A stretch of 64,000 nucleotides of DNA from Sinorhizobium americanum (GTDB lineage Bacteria; Pseudomonadota; Alphaproteobacteria; Rhizobiales; Rhizobiaceae). A program made the translations under genes and the position numbers. Numbering within the stretch: position 1 is the first letter of the stretch; each line of letters begins with the position of its first letter. The notes beneath the pieces were generated by a model. The model saw only the letters and a program-made list of their open reading frames with translations. It did no database searches and was not told where the DNA came from. The stretch lies in assembly GCF_001651855.1 (NCBI RefSeq), contig NZ_LNQC01000076.1, forward strand, positions 76,572 to 140,571. Reading direction: 5' to 3'. Below, piece after piece: positions 26,913 to 35,785 of this stretch.

Positions 26913-27179
26913 ATGGTGCCGTTCCTGAGGTCGCTGTCATACCTTGCCGCGATGATTGCAGCAGCGATTTGCGCTGCACCTATAGCGTCAGGCGCGGCAA
27001 AAGCAAGCGGGGTGGACATGCAGAAGCCTCCGGATCACGAGGCGGCCGTCCGGGCGGAATTCGCGAGAGTGAAAGCGGAGGATACGGTGGAAGCCTACGA
27101 GCGCTTCATCCGGCGCCATCCCGACCATCCATTGGTCAAGGACGCGGCAGAAGCCCTGGCGCGGCTCAAAAAGCAGTAG
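26913..27179 (+). CDS. Small secreted protein with TPR-like helices
   Basis: An 88-residue protein with a signal peptide (hydrophobic core LSYLAAMIAAAICAAPIA) and a short mature helical domain reading AVRAEFARVKAEDTVEAYE then RFIRRHPDHPLVKDAAEAL, which looks like one and a half TPR-type helical hairpins. The ATG at 26913 is preceded by GGAG, although the spacing is short; GTG at 26916 would space better. An upstream in-frame GTG at 26802 would add 37 residues ahead of the signal peptide and is unlikely. It is divergent from the serralysin gene and ends in a terminator. Function unknown. Confidence 0.65.
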   Translation: MVPFLRSLSYLAAMIAAAICAAPIASGAAKASGVDMQKPPDHEAAVRAEFARVKAEDTVEAYERFIRRHPDHPLVKDAAEALARLKKQ

Positions 27180-27207
27180 GCGGCGCCACCATGTGCCGCC
27201 TTATTTC
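27178..27207 (+). terminator. Intrinsic terminator between convergent genes
   Basis: AGGCGGC (27178-27184) pairs with GCCGCCT (27195-27201), with a ten-base loop and TTATTT following on the plus strand. It overlaps the stop of the small secreted protein and sits at the 3' end of the convergent ornithine cyclodeaminase gene. Confidence 0.6.
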
Positions 27208-28250
27208 GCGCGCTGCAGCATGCCGAACAGATCGCGCGGATCGTCTGGATCTGCGATCATGTCGAGGTTTTGATAGAAATCGGTCCCGGACAGACGGTCG
27301 CGCACATACCGCAGCGCCGAAAAGTCTTCGATGGCGAAGCCGACGCTATCAAACAGCGTGATCTGGCGAGCGTCGCGGCGGCCCGTTGCCGCGCCTGTAA
27401 CCACCTTCCACAGTTCCGTCACCGGAAAATCCGCCGCCATCTGCTGGATTTCTCCCTCGATGCGGGTCTGCGGCGGATATTCGACGAAGACGTCCGAGCG
27501 CTTGAGGATGTCGCGGTGCAGTTCCGTCTTGCCGGGGCAATCGCCGCCGATCGCATTGATATGGACCCCGGCGCCGACCATGTTGTCGGTAAGGATCGTC
27601 GCGAACTGCTTATCCGCCGTGCAGGTGGTAATGATCTCGGCACCCTCGATCGCTGCCTGAGCGGTCGGGCAGGAGACGACCTCGAGGCCTGAGCCTGCGA
27701 GGTTGCGCGCCGTCTTCTCGGTCGCATGGGGATCGATGTCGTAAAGGCGGACCGTGTCGATGCCGCAGACTGCCTTCATCGCGAGCGCCTGGAACTCGGC
27801 CTGGGCGCCGTTGCCGATCATCGCCATGGTGCGGGCACCCTTCGGCGCCAAATGGCGCGCGGCCATCGCCGAGGTCGCGGCGGTTCTGAGCGCCGTCAGC
27901 ATCGTCATTTCCGTGAGCAGCACGGGATAGCCGGTCGAGACTTCGGCGAGCAGGCCGAAGGCGGTGACGGTCTGAAGCCCGTCGGCGATGTTCTTTGGAT
28001 GGCCGTTGACATATTTGAAGCTGTAGACGGTGCCGTCCGAGGTCGGCATCAACTCGATTACGCCGTCGCGCGAATGGCTGGCGACCCGCGGCGTCTTGTC
28101 GAAGCTCTCCCACCGGCGGAAATCGGCCTCGATCGCATCCGTGAGCTCCGCCAGAACGGTCTCAATGCCGAGGTGGTGAACGAGATGCATCATGTTCTCG
28201 ACGCTGACGAAGGGCACCATCGCCTTGGCGGACGGGAGCGGTGAGAGCAT
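27201..28250 (-). CDS. ocd: Ornithine cyclodeaminase
   Basis: A 349-residue NAD-dependent enzyme that converts L-ornithine to L-proline and ammonia in the cytoplasm. The Rossmann segment MAMIGNGAQAEFQALA (near residues 140-155) carries the dinucleotide loop, and HINAIGGDCPGKTELH (near 230) holds the Asp that acts in catalysis in the ocd/mu-crystallin family. Length is usual for the family. AGGAGGAAT lies six bases before the ATG. The gene is divergent from an AsnC-type regulator with about 130 bp between the starts, the usual layout for a locally regulated amino-acid catabolic gene. It would let the cell use ornithine or arginine as nitrogen source. Confidence 0.93.
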   Translation of the reverse strand: MLSPLPSAKAMVPFVSVENMMHLVHHLGIETVLAELTDAIEADFRRWESFDKTPRVASHSRDGVIELMPTSDGTVYSFKYVNGHPKNIADGLQTVTAFGLLAEVSTGYPVLLTEMTMLTALRTAATSAMAARHLAPKGARTMAMIGNGAQAEFQALAMKAVCGIDTVRLYDIDPHATEKTARNLAGSGLEVVSCPTAQAAIEGAEIITTCTADKQFATILTDNMVGAGVHINAIGGDCPGKTELHRDILKRSDVFVEYPPQTRIEGEIQQMAADFPVTELWKVVTGAATGRRDARQITLFDSVGFAIEDFSALRYVRDRLSGTDFYQNLDMIADPDDPRDLFGMLQRAK

Positions 28251-28382
28251 CGAGATTCCTCCTGCATGTGCGGACTATCCCAAGAGAGTAATGACAGGCG
28301 CTGCTGGTCGAAAGTGCAAAGCTGTGCTAATTTCGTCACCGGATTGTGCAATTTTGCCAGCTAAACCGAGCAGTTTACCAAA

Positions 28383-28835
28383 ATGGCAGCAAGAGACAGG
28401 TCCATCGCGAAATATGCGCCGGATGATCTGGACCGGCGGATCATCGCGCACCTGCGCGTTGATGGCCGGGCTTCGCTTTCCAAGCTGTCCGATGCGCTCG
28501 GCGTCGCGCGCGGTACGGTGCAGAACCGCCTGGACCGCCTCATGGAAACCGGGACGCTGATGGGGTTCACGGTGCGCGTCCGTGAGGACTACGACCTGAA
28601 CACCGTACAAGCGGTGATGATGATCGAGGTCGTCGGGAAATCGACGACCCAGGTCATCCGCAAGCTGCGTGGCATTCCCGAAATCCACACGCTGCACACG
28701 ACGAACGGCAATTGGGACCTGGTCGCCAATGTTCGCGCTGCGAACCTTTCCGAATTCGACCGCATCCTGCGCGAGGTGCGGATGATCGACGGCGTGGCCA
28801 ACAGCGAAACCAGTCTTCTCTTGAGCAGCGTTTGA
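28383..28835 (+). CDS. Lrp/AsnC family regulator, probable regulator of ocd
   Basis: A 150-residue regulator. The winged helix-turn-helix spans about residues 14-62 (DDLDRRIIAHLRVDGRASLS, VARGTVQNRLDRLMETG), and the RAM ligand domain about 70-147 (VQAVMMIEVVGKSTTQVIRK, LRGIPEIHTLHTTNGNWDLV). It is divergent from the ornithine cyclodeaminase gene. Family practice suggests it senses ornithine, arginine or proline and controls the divergent promoter and itself. No adjacent symmetric operator stood out by eye in the 130-bp spacer. Confidence 0.9.
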   Translation: MAARDRSIAKYAPDDLDRRIIAHLRVDGRASLSKLSDALGVARGTVQNRLDRLMETGTLMGFTVRVREDYDLNTVQAVMMIEVVGKSTTQVIRKLRGIPEIHTLHTTNGNWDLVANVRAANLSEFDRILREVRMIDGVANSETSLLLSSV

Positions 28836-28923
28836 GCGTTTCCACGATGTCGGCAATTGAAAGCCGAGCGCCCGCCCGTTAGGTTCCGCCCGCAATCAAC
28901 GGAAGTCCGATAGGGGGTATTGC

Positions 28924-29520
28924 GTGACGAGGAGCGGTCGTCTTTTTATTCTGCTGGCCTGCCTGGGATCACTGCCCTCGCCAGCCAATGCAGACTGGCA
29001 GGCGGTCGAGAAGGTAAAGAACTACGCGATCGCCGGACAATCCGGCCCGGAACTCTACGCCTCGATCGGCGAGCGCGGTCCGAAGCTCGGGCCAACGCGC
29101 GCCATCGCGCATACGAGCTTCAAGCTGACCTGGTCGCGAAAATACGAGCCCCAGGGCGATGCCTGTGTCCTCGTGTCGGCGCTCCCGAAGCTTGCCATCA
29201 CCTATACCCTGCCGAAACCCGCCAAACCCCTGCCGGCGGGCACACGGGAACACTGGGAAGCGTTCATCGATGGCGTCCATAGGCACGAAATGGTTCATGG
29301 CGATTTCATCAAGGACATGGTGAAGAAGATCGAGGCGGCCACCGTCGGTCTCACCGTCCCCGCCGATCCGCACTGCCGCAAGATCAAGACCGAAATGACC
29401 AAGCGGCTCGGGGCGCTCTCCAATGCCCAGCGCCAGCAAAGCCGAGATTTCGACCGCGCGGAACTCAGCGACGGCGGCAAGGTTCACCAGCTCATCCTCA
29501 ATCTGGTGAACGGGGGATAA
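28924..29520 (+). CDS. DUF922 family secreted protein, putative zinc protease
   Basis: A 198-residue protein starting at GTG with AGGGGG at the right distance. A signal peptide (LFILLACLGSLPSPANA) leads into a mature domain with the strand-rich N-terminus typical of DUF922 and the motif HRHEMVHGDF near residue 121, an HExxH-like zinc site (H-E-M-V-H). Two Cys (ACVL and HCRK) may form a disulfide. DUF922 proteins are predicted periplasmic zinc-dependent proteases with no firmly known substrate. It stands alone on the plus strand after the AsnC gene. Confidence 0.8.
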   Translation: MTRSGRLFILLACLGSLPSPANADWQAVEKVKNYAIAGQSGPELYASIGERGPKLGPTRAIAHTSFKLTWSRKYEPQGDACVLVSALPKLAITYTLPKPAKPLPAGTREHWEAFIDGVHRHEMVHGDFIKDMVKKIEAATVGLTVPADPHCRKIKTEMTKRLGALSNAQRQQSRDFDRAELSDGGKVHQLILNLVNGG

Positions 29521-29739
29521 GGTCGCACCCGGGAAGAGGCAGGACGCCGTAGGCCGCAATAGATACACGCAAAAAGCTGGTGACGGCCACAAACACGCCC
29601 CCGAATTGTCTCAATGGAGTTGAACTGTGCCGCGGCGTTACACGCGTGCGTCGTCCATCCTCCGTGGCGATGCGCGCCGTCCAATGCTGAATTTGCGTCG
29701 GAAGGGCGAGCTCGCCGCCGGTCCGAGAAGGGAGTATGC

Positions 29740-30270
29740 ATGCACAGGAATTTCGTCGCCACCCTATCCGCAGCGTCGCTGTCTCTCGTCGGCCTCGCCG
29801 CCCATGCAGCCGACCTCGCTCCCTATCGGGAGCCCGCGCCGCCCCCGGTGCTGGACGAGCAAGACGGCGTCAAGATCGGTTACCTGGAATGCGATATTAG
29901 CGGTGGCGCCGGCTATGTTCTCGGATCGTCGAAGGAGATCGAATGCGTCTTCCGGTCGCTGGGGGGCGATGAGATCGAGGATCGCTATACCGGCGAAATC
30001 CGCAAGCTCGGCGTCGATATCGGCTTCACCATGCGCAGCCGGCTTCTCTGGGCGGTCTTCGCGCCGACGGCGGGTTATCACCACGGCTCGCTGAGCGGCC
30101 TCTACAAGGGTGCGACCGCGGAGGCGACCGTCGGCGCCGGCGTGGGCGCCAATGTGCTCGTCGGCGGCACCTCCGGGTCGATTCACCTCCAGACCGTCAG
30201 CGTCACGGGGCAGCTCGGGCTGAACGTCGCCGCCGCCGGTACGTCGATGACCCTTAATTCCGTCAATTGA
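29740..30270 (+). CDS. DUF992 family periplasmic protein
   Basis: A 176-residue protein. GAAGGGAG lies in front of the ATG at 29740. A signal peptide (FVATLSAASLSLVGLAAHAA) is followed by a short Pro-rich linker and a beta-rich domain, with VKIGYLECDISGGAGYVLGS and KEIECVFRS, where the two Cys are positioned as in DUF992 proteins. The C-terminal third is a Gly/Ala/Val-rich stretch (AEATVGAGVGANVLVGG). The family is common in Rhizobiales and has no assigned function. The open frame extends upstream to 29614 but without a ribosome site. Confidence 0.78.
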   Translation: MHRNFVATLSAASLSLVGLAAHAADLAPYREPAPPPVLDEQDGVKIGYLECDISGGAGYVLGSSKEIECVFRSLGGDEIEDRYTGEIRKLGVDIGFTMRSRLLWAVFAPTAGYHHGSLSGLYKGATAEATVGAGVGANVLVGGTSGSIHLQTVSVTGQLGLNVAAAGTSMTLNSVN

Positions 30271-30375
30271 GAGGCCTCAAGCTTTCGCTGGTTCAACGCG
30301 TTTGGCGACAGCTACGGCTATGTGATTTACCTCAGCGATTGTAAGCATCGCGTCGTTTCCGTGCCTTCACGACGC

Positions 30376-31128
30376 TTAGCGGCGAGCCCTTGCGGCCGAG
30401 CGCCAGAATAGGATGAGCATCGCGGCGCTCATTAGAGCCAGGCAGAACCAGGTGAGGGCGTAGATGAGATGGTTGTTGGGGAAGACGACGCGCGTCAGCC
30501 CGCCGACGGGAAGTCCGCCGGGATTGGGGGAGGCATCGGCGTCGATGAAATAGGGCGCAACGCCGGAAAGGCCGCGCGCCGCTGCGATTGCCCCGATATC
30601 GCGGGAGTACCAGCGCCCCTCCTGAGGCCTGTTCGAGCGCAGCAGCGAGCCTTTCGGTTCGTCCATGCGCATGAGGCCTGTCACCTCCGTATCGCTCTCG
30701 ACTTGGCTCTGCGCCCGGGCCGAGGCCTCGCGCTTGTCGGTCGGCACGAAGCCGCGATTGATGAGCACCGTCGTGCCGTCGTCGAGCGCCAGCGGCGTCA
30801 TCACCCAAAAGCCGGCGCCAAGCTCCGTCGCGGCATAGACCAGCGTCTCCTTGTCGTAGGCGAAGTGCCCGCGGGCGCGCACCAGTCGGTATTCGTCGCG
30901 GGCCGGGCTGACGTTCGGCCAATCGCTTCGGGACGGCGGGGGCACGGGTGCGGCGTGAATGCGTTGCTCGACCCGGGCGATCAGATTGAGTTTCCAAGAG
31001 AGGCGTTCGACCTGCCATGTCCCAAGCGCCAGCAGGCCGGCAATCAGCAGGAGCCCGATGAGGCTGATGAGGACAACATTGGGCCGAGAACACGGACGGG
31101 ATGTGGTTTCGTTTTCGCGATCGCTCAT
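30376..31128 (-). CDS. SURF1 family oxidase assembly protein
   Basis: A 250-residue membrane protein with TM1 near residues 18-38 and TM2 near 222-242, and a large periplasmic domain between. GTWQVERLSWKLNLI just after TM1 and the stretch VLINRGFVP near residue 132 are SURF1 hallmarks. SURF1/Shy1 proteins help insert heme a or o in terminal oxidases. It lies downstream of cyoD on the same strand with about 150 bp between, as in many alphaproteobacterial cyo loci. The ATG at 31128 (MSDREN) is preferred; the frame is open to 31257 without a plausible start context. Confidence 0.9.
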   Translation of the reverse strand: MSDRENETTSRPCSRPNVVLISLIGLLLIAGLLALGTWQVERLSWKLNLIARVEQRIHAAPVPPPSRSDWPNVSPARDEYRLVRARGHFAYDKETLVYAATELGAGFWVMTPLALDDGTTVLINRGFVPTDKREASARAQSQVESDTEVTGLMRMDEPKGSLLRSNRPQEGRWYSRDIGAIAAARGLSGVAPYFIDADASPNPGGLPVGGLTRVVFPNNHLIYALTWFCLALMSAAMLILFWRSAARARR

Positions 31129-31279
31129 TGCACGCCACCACTTGGCATCAGATGACAAACAGATCGATCTCCGTCGAGACGGCCCCTCGTCCGGCCTGCC
31201 TGTTAGTCCTCGGGTTAATCCCGAGGAGAGGGGCAAGAAGCTTGGGGTGAGGCGCAAACGTTGAGATCATCCGTTCCCG

Positions 31280-31681
31280 TCAGGGCATGTTCCTCATCAT
31301 CTCCGGGCTCATCGGCATCATGTTCACGTCGAGATGATGCATGACCCAGAGCGAACCGGAGAGTGTGATGGCGACGAGGACGATAGTGAAGATCAGCGCC
31401 ATCATCGTCCAGCCGCCTTCCGAGCGCGTGTTCATGTGCAGGAAGAAGATCATGTGCACGACGATCTGGACGGCGCCGAGCGCCATGATGATGACTGCCG
31501 TCAAGACCGGGCTGTCGAGGACATCGGCCATCACCAGCCAGAAGGGAATGGCGGTCAGGATGACGGAGAGGACAAACCCGGTGATGTAGCTTTTCAGCGT
31601 GCCGTGGCCCGCGTCGTGGCCGTGGCTGTGGCCATGATGGGCTTCAAATGCATCCTCATGCGACGGTGCGTGCATGCTCAT
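31280..31681 (-). CDS. cyoD: Cytochrome o ubiquinol oxidase subunit IV
   Basis: A 133-residue subunit with three TM helices (near residues 33-53, 60-80 and 95-115) and the family stretch [18 protein letters not shown]. Its N-terminus is rich in His ([14 protein letters not shown]), longer than in the E. coli protein. The start overlaps the cyoC stop in ATGA at 31678-31681, so translation is coupled. CyoD is needed for stable assembly of the CuB centre in the oxidase complex. Confidence 0.93.
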   Translation of the reverse strand: MSMHAPSHEDAFEAHHGHSHGHDAGHGTLKSYITGFVLSVILTAIPFWLVMADVLDSPVLTAVIIMALGAVQIVVHMIFFLHMNTRSEGGWTMMALIFTIVLVAITLSGSLWVMHHLDVNMMPMSPEMMRNMP

Positions 31682-32307
31682 CCGAGAACTCCCATCAGAT
31701 AGACGAAGGAGAAGACGCCGATCCACACGACGTCGAGGAAGTGCCAGAACATCGACAGGCACATCAGGCGACGTTTGTTTTCGACGATGAGGCCGTGTTT
31801 CGCCACCTGGGCCATCAGCACGAACATCCAGACGATGCCGGAGGTCACGTGCAGGCCGTGCGTGCCGACGAGCGTGAAGAAGGAAGACAGGAACGCACTG
31901 CGCTGCGGTCCGGCGCCCTCGTGGATCATGTGCGCGAACTCATAGAGTTCGAGCCCGACGAAGGCGATGCCGAACAGGGCGGTGACCGCCATCCAGGCAA
32001 GCGTCGAATTCCTGTTGGCCTTCTCCATCTCCAGCATGGCCAAGCCATAGGTGATCGAGGAGAAGAGCAGCATCGACGTGTTCACGGCGACGAGCGGCAG
32101 GTCGAAGAGATCGGCAGGCGAGGGGCCGGCCGCATAATTGCGGCCGAGCACGCCATGGGTGGCGAAAAGGACCGCGAAGATCAGGCAGTCGCTCATCAGG
32201 TAGAGCCAGAAGCCGAGCATCGTGCTCCCCTCGGGATGATGCTCCTCCTTCAGATAGAAGGTCGGCGCCTGGCCTTCGCGCACCGAGTGGTCAGTAAAAT
32301 CGGTCAT
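31678..32307 (-). CDS. cyoC: Cytochrome o ubiquinol oxidase subunit III
   Basis: A 209-residue heme-copper oxidase subunit III with five TM helices. [21 protein letters not shown] and [16 protein letters not shown] are recognisable family segments. The ATG at 32307 (MTDFTD) is four bases after the cyoB stop. It is the third gene of cyoABCD. Confidence 0.95.
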   Translation of the reverse strand: MTDFTDHSVREGQAPTFYLKEEHHPEGSTMLGFWLYLMSDCLIFAVLFATHGVLGRNYAAGPSPADLFDLPLVAVNTSMLLFSSITYGLAMLEMEKANRNSTLAWMAVTALFGIAFVGLELYEFAHMIHEGAGPQRSAFLSSFFTLVGTHGLHVTSGIVWMFVLMAQVAKHGLIVENKRRLMCLSMFWHFLDVVWIGVFSFVYLMGVLG

Positions 32308-32311
32308 GGCC

Positions 32312-34330
32312 TTAAACCTCGCTGGCAAGCATTTCGGTGCGCTTGCCCTCGGTTGCGGTGACGACATCGGCCGGGATGTAGAAATCGCGGTCGTAATTGA
32401 ACGTGTGACCGATCGCGATCGCGACCATGGCAGCGAAGGAGAGGCAGGCGAGCCACCAGATGTACCAGATCATGCCGAAGGCGAAGGCGACGCTGAGCGC
32501 GCCGAGAATGACGCCGGTGCCGGTATTCTTCGGCATGTGGATCGGCTTGAAGCCGGCTAGCGGTCGGCTGTGGCCGCGCTTCTTCATGTCCCACCAGGAG
32601 TCCTGGTCGTGGACGACGGGCGTGAAGGCGAAGTTGTAGTCCGGCGGCGGCGAGGCTGTCGACCATTCGAGTGTGCGGGCATCCCAGGGGTCGCCGGTCG
32701 TGTCGCGCAGTTCTTCGCGCCGGATGAAGCTGACGACGAACTGGACGAGGAGCGACAGGATGCCGAGCGCGATGAGGAAGGCGCCGAAGGCGGCGATCAC
32801 GAACCAGATCTGCAGCGACGGGTCCTCGAACTGGCTGACGCGCCGGGTGACCCCCATCAGGCCGAGCACGTAGAGCGGCATGAAGGCGAAATAGAAGCCG
32901 CTCAGCCAAAACCAGAAGGACATCTTGCCCCAGAACGGATCGAGCCTGAAGCCGAAGGCCTTCGGGAACCAGTAGTAGACGCCGGCCATCAGCCCGAAGA
33001 CGACGCCGCCGATAATGACGTTGTGGAAGTGGGCGATGAGGAACAGCGAGTTGTGCAGGACGAAATCGGCTGGCGGTACGGCGAGCAGGACCCCGGTCAT
33101 GCCGCCGATCACGAAGGTCACCATGAAGCCGACGGTCCACAGCATCGGCACCTCGTAGCGGATGCGGCCGCGATACATGGTGAAGAGCCAGTTGAACATC
33201 TTCGCACCGGTCGGGATCGAGATGATCATTGTGGTGATCCCGAAGAAGGCGTTGACGCTGGCGCCGGAGCCCATGGTGAAGAAGTGATGCAGCCAGACGA
33301 TATAGGAGAGGATGGTGATGACCACCGTCGCATAGACCATCGAGGCGTAGCCGAAGAGCCGCTTGCCGCAGAAGGTGGCGACGACCTCCGAGAAGATGCC
33401 GAAGGCCGGCAGCACGAGGATGTAGACCTCCGGGTGGCCCCAGATCCAGATGAGGTTCACATACATCATCGGATCGCCGCCGAGGTCGTTGGTGAAGAAG
33501 TTCGTGCCGGCGTAGCGGTCGAGGGTCAGCAGGGCGAGCGTAGCGGTCAGCACCGGGAAAGTCGCGACGATCAGCACGTTGGTGCAGAGCGACGTCCAGG
33601 TGAAGACCGGCATTTTCATCATCGTCATGCCGGGCGCGCGCATCTTGACGATGGTCGCGATCAAGTTAATGCCGGACAGCGTCGTTCCGATGCCGGCCAC
33701 CTGCAGGCCCCAGATGTAATAGTCGACCCCGACGCCGGGACTGTAGTCCGCGCCGGAGAGCGGCGGATAGGCGAGCCAGCCAGTGCGTGCGAACTCGCCG
33801 ACGAAGAGCGACAGCATGATGATGATGGCGCCGGCGGTCGTCATCCAGAAGCTGAAATTGTTGAGGAACGGGAAGGACACGTCGCGCGCACCGATCTGCA
33901 GCGGCACGACGAAGTTCATGAGCCCGGTGACGAAGGGCATCGCCATGAAGAAAATCATGATGACGCCATGGGCGGTGAAGATCTGGTCGTAGTGATGCGG
34001 CGGCAGGTAACCCTCCGAGCCGCCGAAGGCGATCGCCTGCTGCAGGCGCATCATGATCGCGTCGGCGAAGCCGCGCAGCAGCATCACCAGTGCCAGGATG
34101 ACATACATGATGCCGATCTTCTTGTGGTCGACGCTGGTCAGCCAATCGCGCCAGAGCGCTCCCCAGAACCGGTAGTAGGTGATCAGGCCGAGGAGCGCGA
34201 TGCCGCCGATGACCACGGCGGCGAATGTCGCGACCAGAATCGGCTCGTGATAGGGGATCGCCTCGAGGGTCAGCCGGCCAAAGATGAACTTCAGGAGATC
34301 TGGATCGGAGAACATGGGAAACCCGTTCAT
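32312..34330 (-). CDS. cyoB: Cytochrome o ubiquinol oxidase subunit I
   Basis: A 672-residue catalytic subunit that oxidises ubiquinol, reduces oxygen to water and pumps protons. Ligand motifs are intact: [11 protein letters not shown] for low-spin heme, [14 protein letters not shown] with the CuB His and the cross-linked Tyr, WLHHFFTMG with two CuB His, and [11 protein letters not shown] with the paired heme-binding His. Length matches E. coli CyoB (about 663). An internal ATG at 34315 is a possible start. It lies 22 bp after cyoA. The heme O synthase gene cyoE is not in this window. Confidence 0.97.
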   Translation of the reverse strand: MNGFPMFSDPDLLKFIFGRLTLEAIPYHEPILVATFAAVVIGGIALLGLITYYRFWGALWRDWLTSVDHKKIGIMYVILALVMLLRGFADAIMMRLQQAIAFGGSEGYLPPHHYDQIFTAHGVIMIFFMAMPFVTGLMNFVVPLQIGARDVSFPFLNNFSFWMTTAGAIIIMLSLFVGEFARTGWLAYPPLSGADYSPGVGVDYYIWGLQVAGIGTTLSGINLIATIVKMRAPGMTMMKMPVFTWTSLCTNVLIVATFPVLTATLALLTLDRYAGTNFFTNDLGGDPMMYVNLIWIWGHPEVYILVLPAFGIFSEVVATFCGKRLFGYASMVYATVVITILSYIVWLHHFFTMGSGASVNAFFGITTMIISIPTGAKMFNWLFTMYRGRIRYEVPMLWTVGFMVTFVIGGMTGVLLAVPPADFVLHNSLFLIAHFHNVIIGGVVFGLMAGVYYWFPKAFGFRLDPFWGKMSFWFWLSGFYFAFMPLYVLGLMGVTRRVSQFEDPSLQIWFVIAAFGAFLIALGILSLLVQFVVSFIRREELRDTTGDPWDARTLEWSTASPPPDYNFAFTPVVHDQDSWWDMKKRGHSRPLAGFKPIHMPKNTGTGVILGALSVAFAFGMIWYIWWLACLSFAAMVAIAIGHTFNYDRDFYIPADVVTATEGKRTEMLASEV

Positions 34331-34352
34331 TTGTTAGCGCAATGGGCCAGAT

Positions 34353-35513
34353 TCAGTGGTTGAGCTGCGGCGGTGCGGGATCGCCGCCGCCCTCGGGGAT
34401 CGAATGCCCCTCGTGCCCTCCCATTCCCGGCATGTCGTGCTGCATCGGTTCGTTGGCGCCGTTGGTACCCTGCGGTTCCTCCTGGCTGCGCGCGGGCGTT
34501 CCGGTGGCCGGAAAGGTCGCAGCCCCGGCACCCTCTTCGAGCGCGTGCCTGTTGTCGTATTCAAGGCGCTTGCGGTTCTCGACACTTTCCTTGCCCGCGC
34601 CGCCCAACGCATCGATGTGCATCATCTCGTGCATGCACATCTTGCCGGCCGTCACGCACATGTTGAGGATCGCGTCGTAGAGGCCCGCCTCGACGGTGGC
34701 GAAATAGCGAACCGGTTCCCGCTCGCTCGGCTTTTCAAGCTTCAGATAGGCATCGCGGTTGAGCGCCGTGCCCTGCGATTTTACGCGGGCGACCCAGGCG
34801 TCGAAGCCCTGCCGGTCAACGCCGTGGAACTTGAAGCGCATGTGCGAGAAGCCGTCGCCGCTGAAATTTGCCGAGAAGCCCTCGTATTCGCCAGGCTTGT
34901 TGATGACTGCATGCAGCTTCGTCTGCATGCCCGGCATGGCGTAGATCTGGCCGGCCAGCGCCGGGATGTAGAACGAATTCATCACCGAGGATGCGGTGAT
35001 CTTGAAGCTGATCGGCACGTCCACCGGCGCAGCGAGCTCGTTGACGGTCGCTATGCCCTGGTCCGGGTAGAAGAACAGCCATTTCCAATCGAGCGCGACG
35101 ACCTCGACCGTCAGCGGCTTTGTGTCTGCCGGGACCGATCGCGTTGCGTCGAGCCGGTCGAGTGGCCGGTAGGGGTCGAGTTTGTGCGTGCTGATCCAGG
35201 TGACGGCGCCGAGCGCGATGATGATGGCGAGCGGTGCCGACCAGATCACCACCTCCAGCGCCGTCGAATGGTGCCATTCCGGATCATAAGTGGCATTGGT
35301 GTTCGACCGGCGGTATCGCCAGGCGAAGAGAAGCGTCAGGAAAATCACCGGCACGATGATCAGCAGCATCAGGACCGTCGAAATGACGATGAGATCGCGC
35401 TGCTGCGTGGCGATGTCGCCGGAGGGCGCCATGACCACGAGATCGCAACCCGCAAGCAGCAGGAGCGGCGGCAAGGGGGCGAAGCGGCGGGTAAACTTCA
35501 GAAATGCTGGCAC
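34353..35513 (-). CDS. cyoA: Cytochrome o ubiquinol oxidase subunit II
   Basis: A 386-residue lipoprotein subunit. A signal peptide ends in LLLAGCD, the lipobox. Two TM helices (about 43-65 and 88-108) precede the periplasmic cupredoxin-like domain (ALDWKWLFFYPDQGIATVNE, SFYIPALAGQIYAMPGM), which lacks the CuA ligands as expected of quinol oxidases. It is about 70 residues longer than E. coli CyoA: the tail is rich in His, Met and Gly (MQHDMPGMGGHEGHS) and might bind metal. It starts at GTG. As first gene of cyoABCD, its promoter must lie in the 270-bp spacer shared with the divergent MFS gene. Confidence 0.95.
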   Translation of the reverse strand: MPAFLKFTRRFAPLPPLLLLAGCDLVVMAPSGDIATQQRDLIVISTVLMLLIIVPVIFLTLLFAWRYRRSNTNATYDPEWHHSTALEVVIWSAPLAIIIALGAVTWISTHKLDPYRPLDRLDATRSVPADTKPLTVEVVALDWKWLFFYPDQGIATVNELAAPVDVPISFKITASSVMNSFYIPALAGQIYAMPGMQTKLHAVINKPGEYEGFSANFSGDGFSHMRFKFHGVDRQGFDAWVARVKSQGTALNRDAYLKLEKPSEREPVRYFATVEAGLYDAILNMCVTAGKMCMHEMMHIDALGGAGKESVENRKRLEYDNRHALEEGAGAATFPATGTPARSQEEPQGTNGANEPMQHDMPGMGGHEGHSIPEGGGDPAPPQLNH

Positions 35514-35785
35514 TTCCCTGAGCCCTTTCTGATGATGACCGCCCTGCGACTAAAGTAGGAGTGGTTCAAACGGTATGAGGTTTTTGGTCGCACCGCAGCA
35601 TTCTTGTGCATTGCGGCGTGAAGTCGGGGCATGTCGGCTGCCGGTGATCCTGTCCCGGAAGACCGGGATTTTTACTACGGCAAGCGGCAATTTCGCAATT
35701 CAAGACTTGATATGATCCGGTCTTTGATCAACATCCCCTTGAGAGGCGCGGGTAAAGCGGCGCCGAGCAGCGGGAGGCCTTGCTT

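Noticed and set aside
32570..34363. Plus-strand open frame of 597 codons opposite cyoB
   Set aside because: Antisense of a gene with all heme and copper ligands intact; composition dominated by Glu, Asp, His and Arg.
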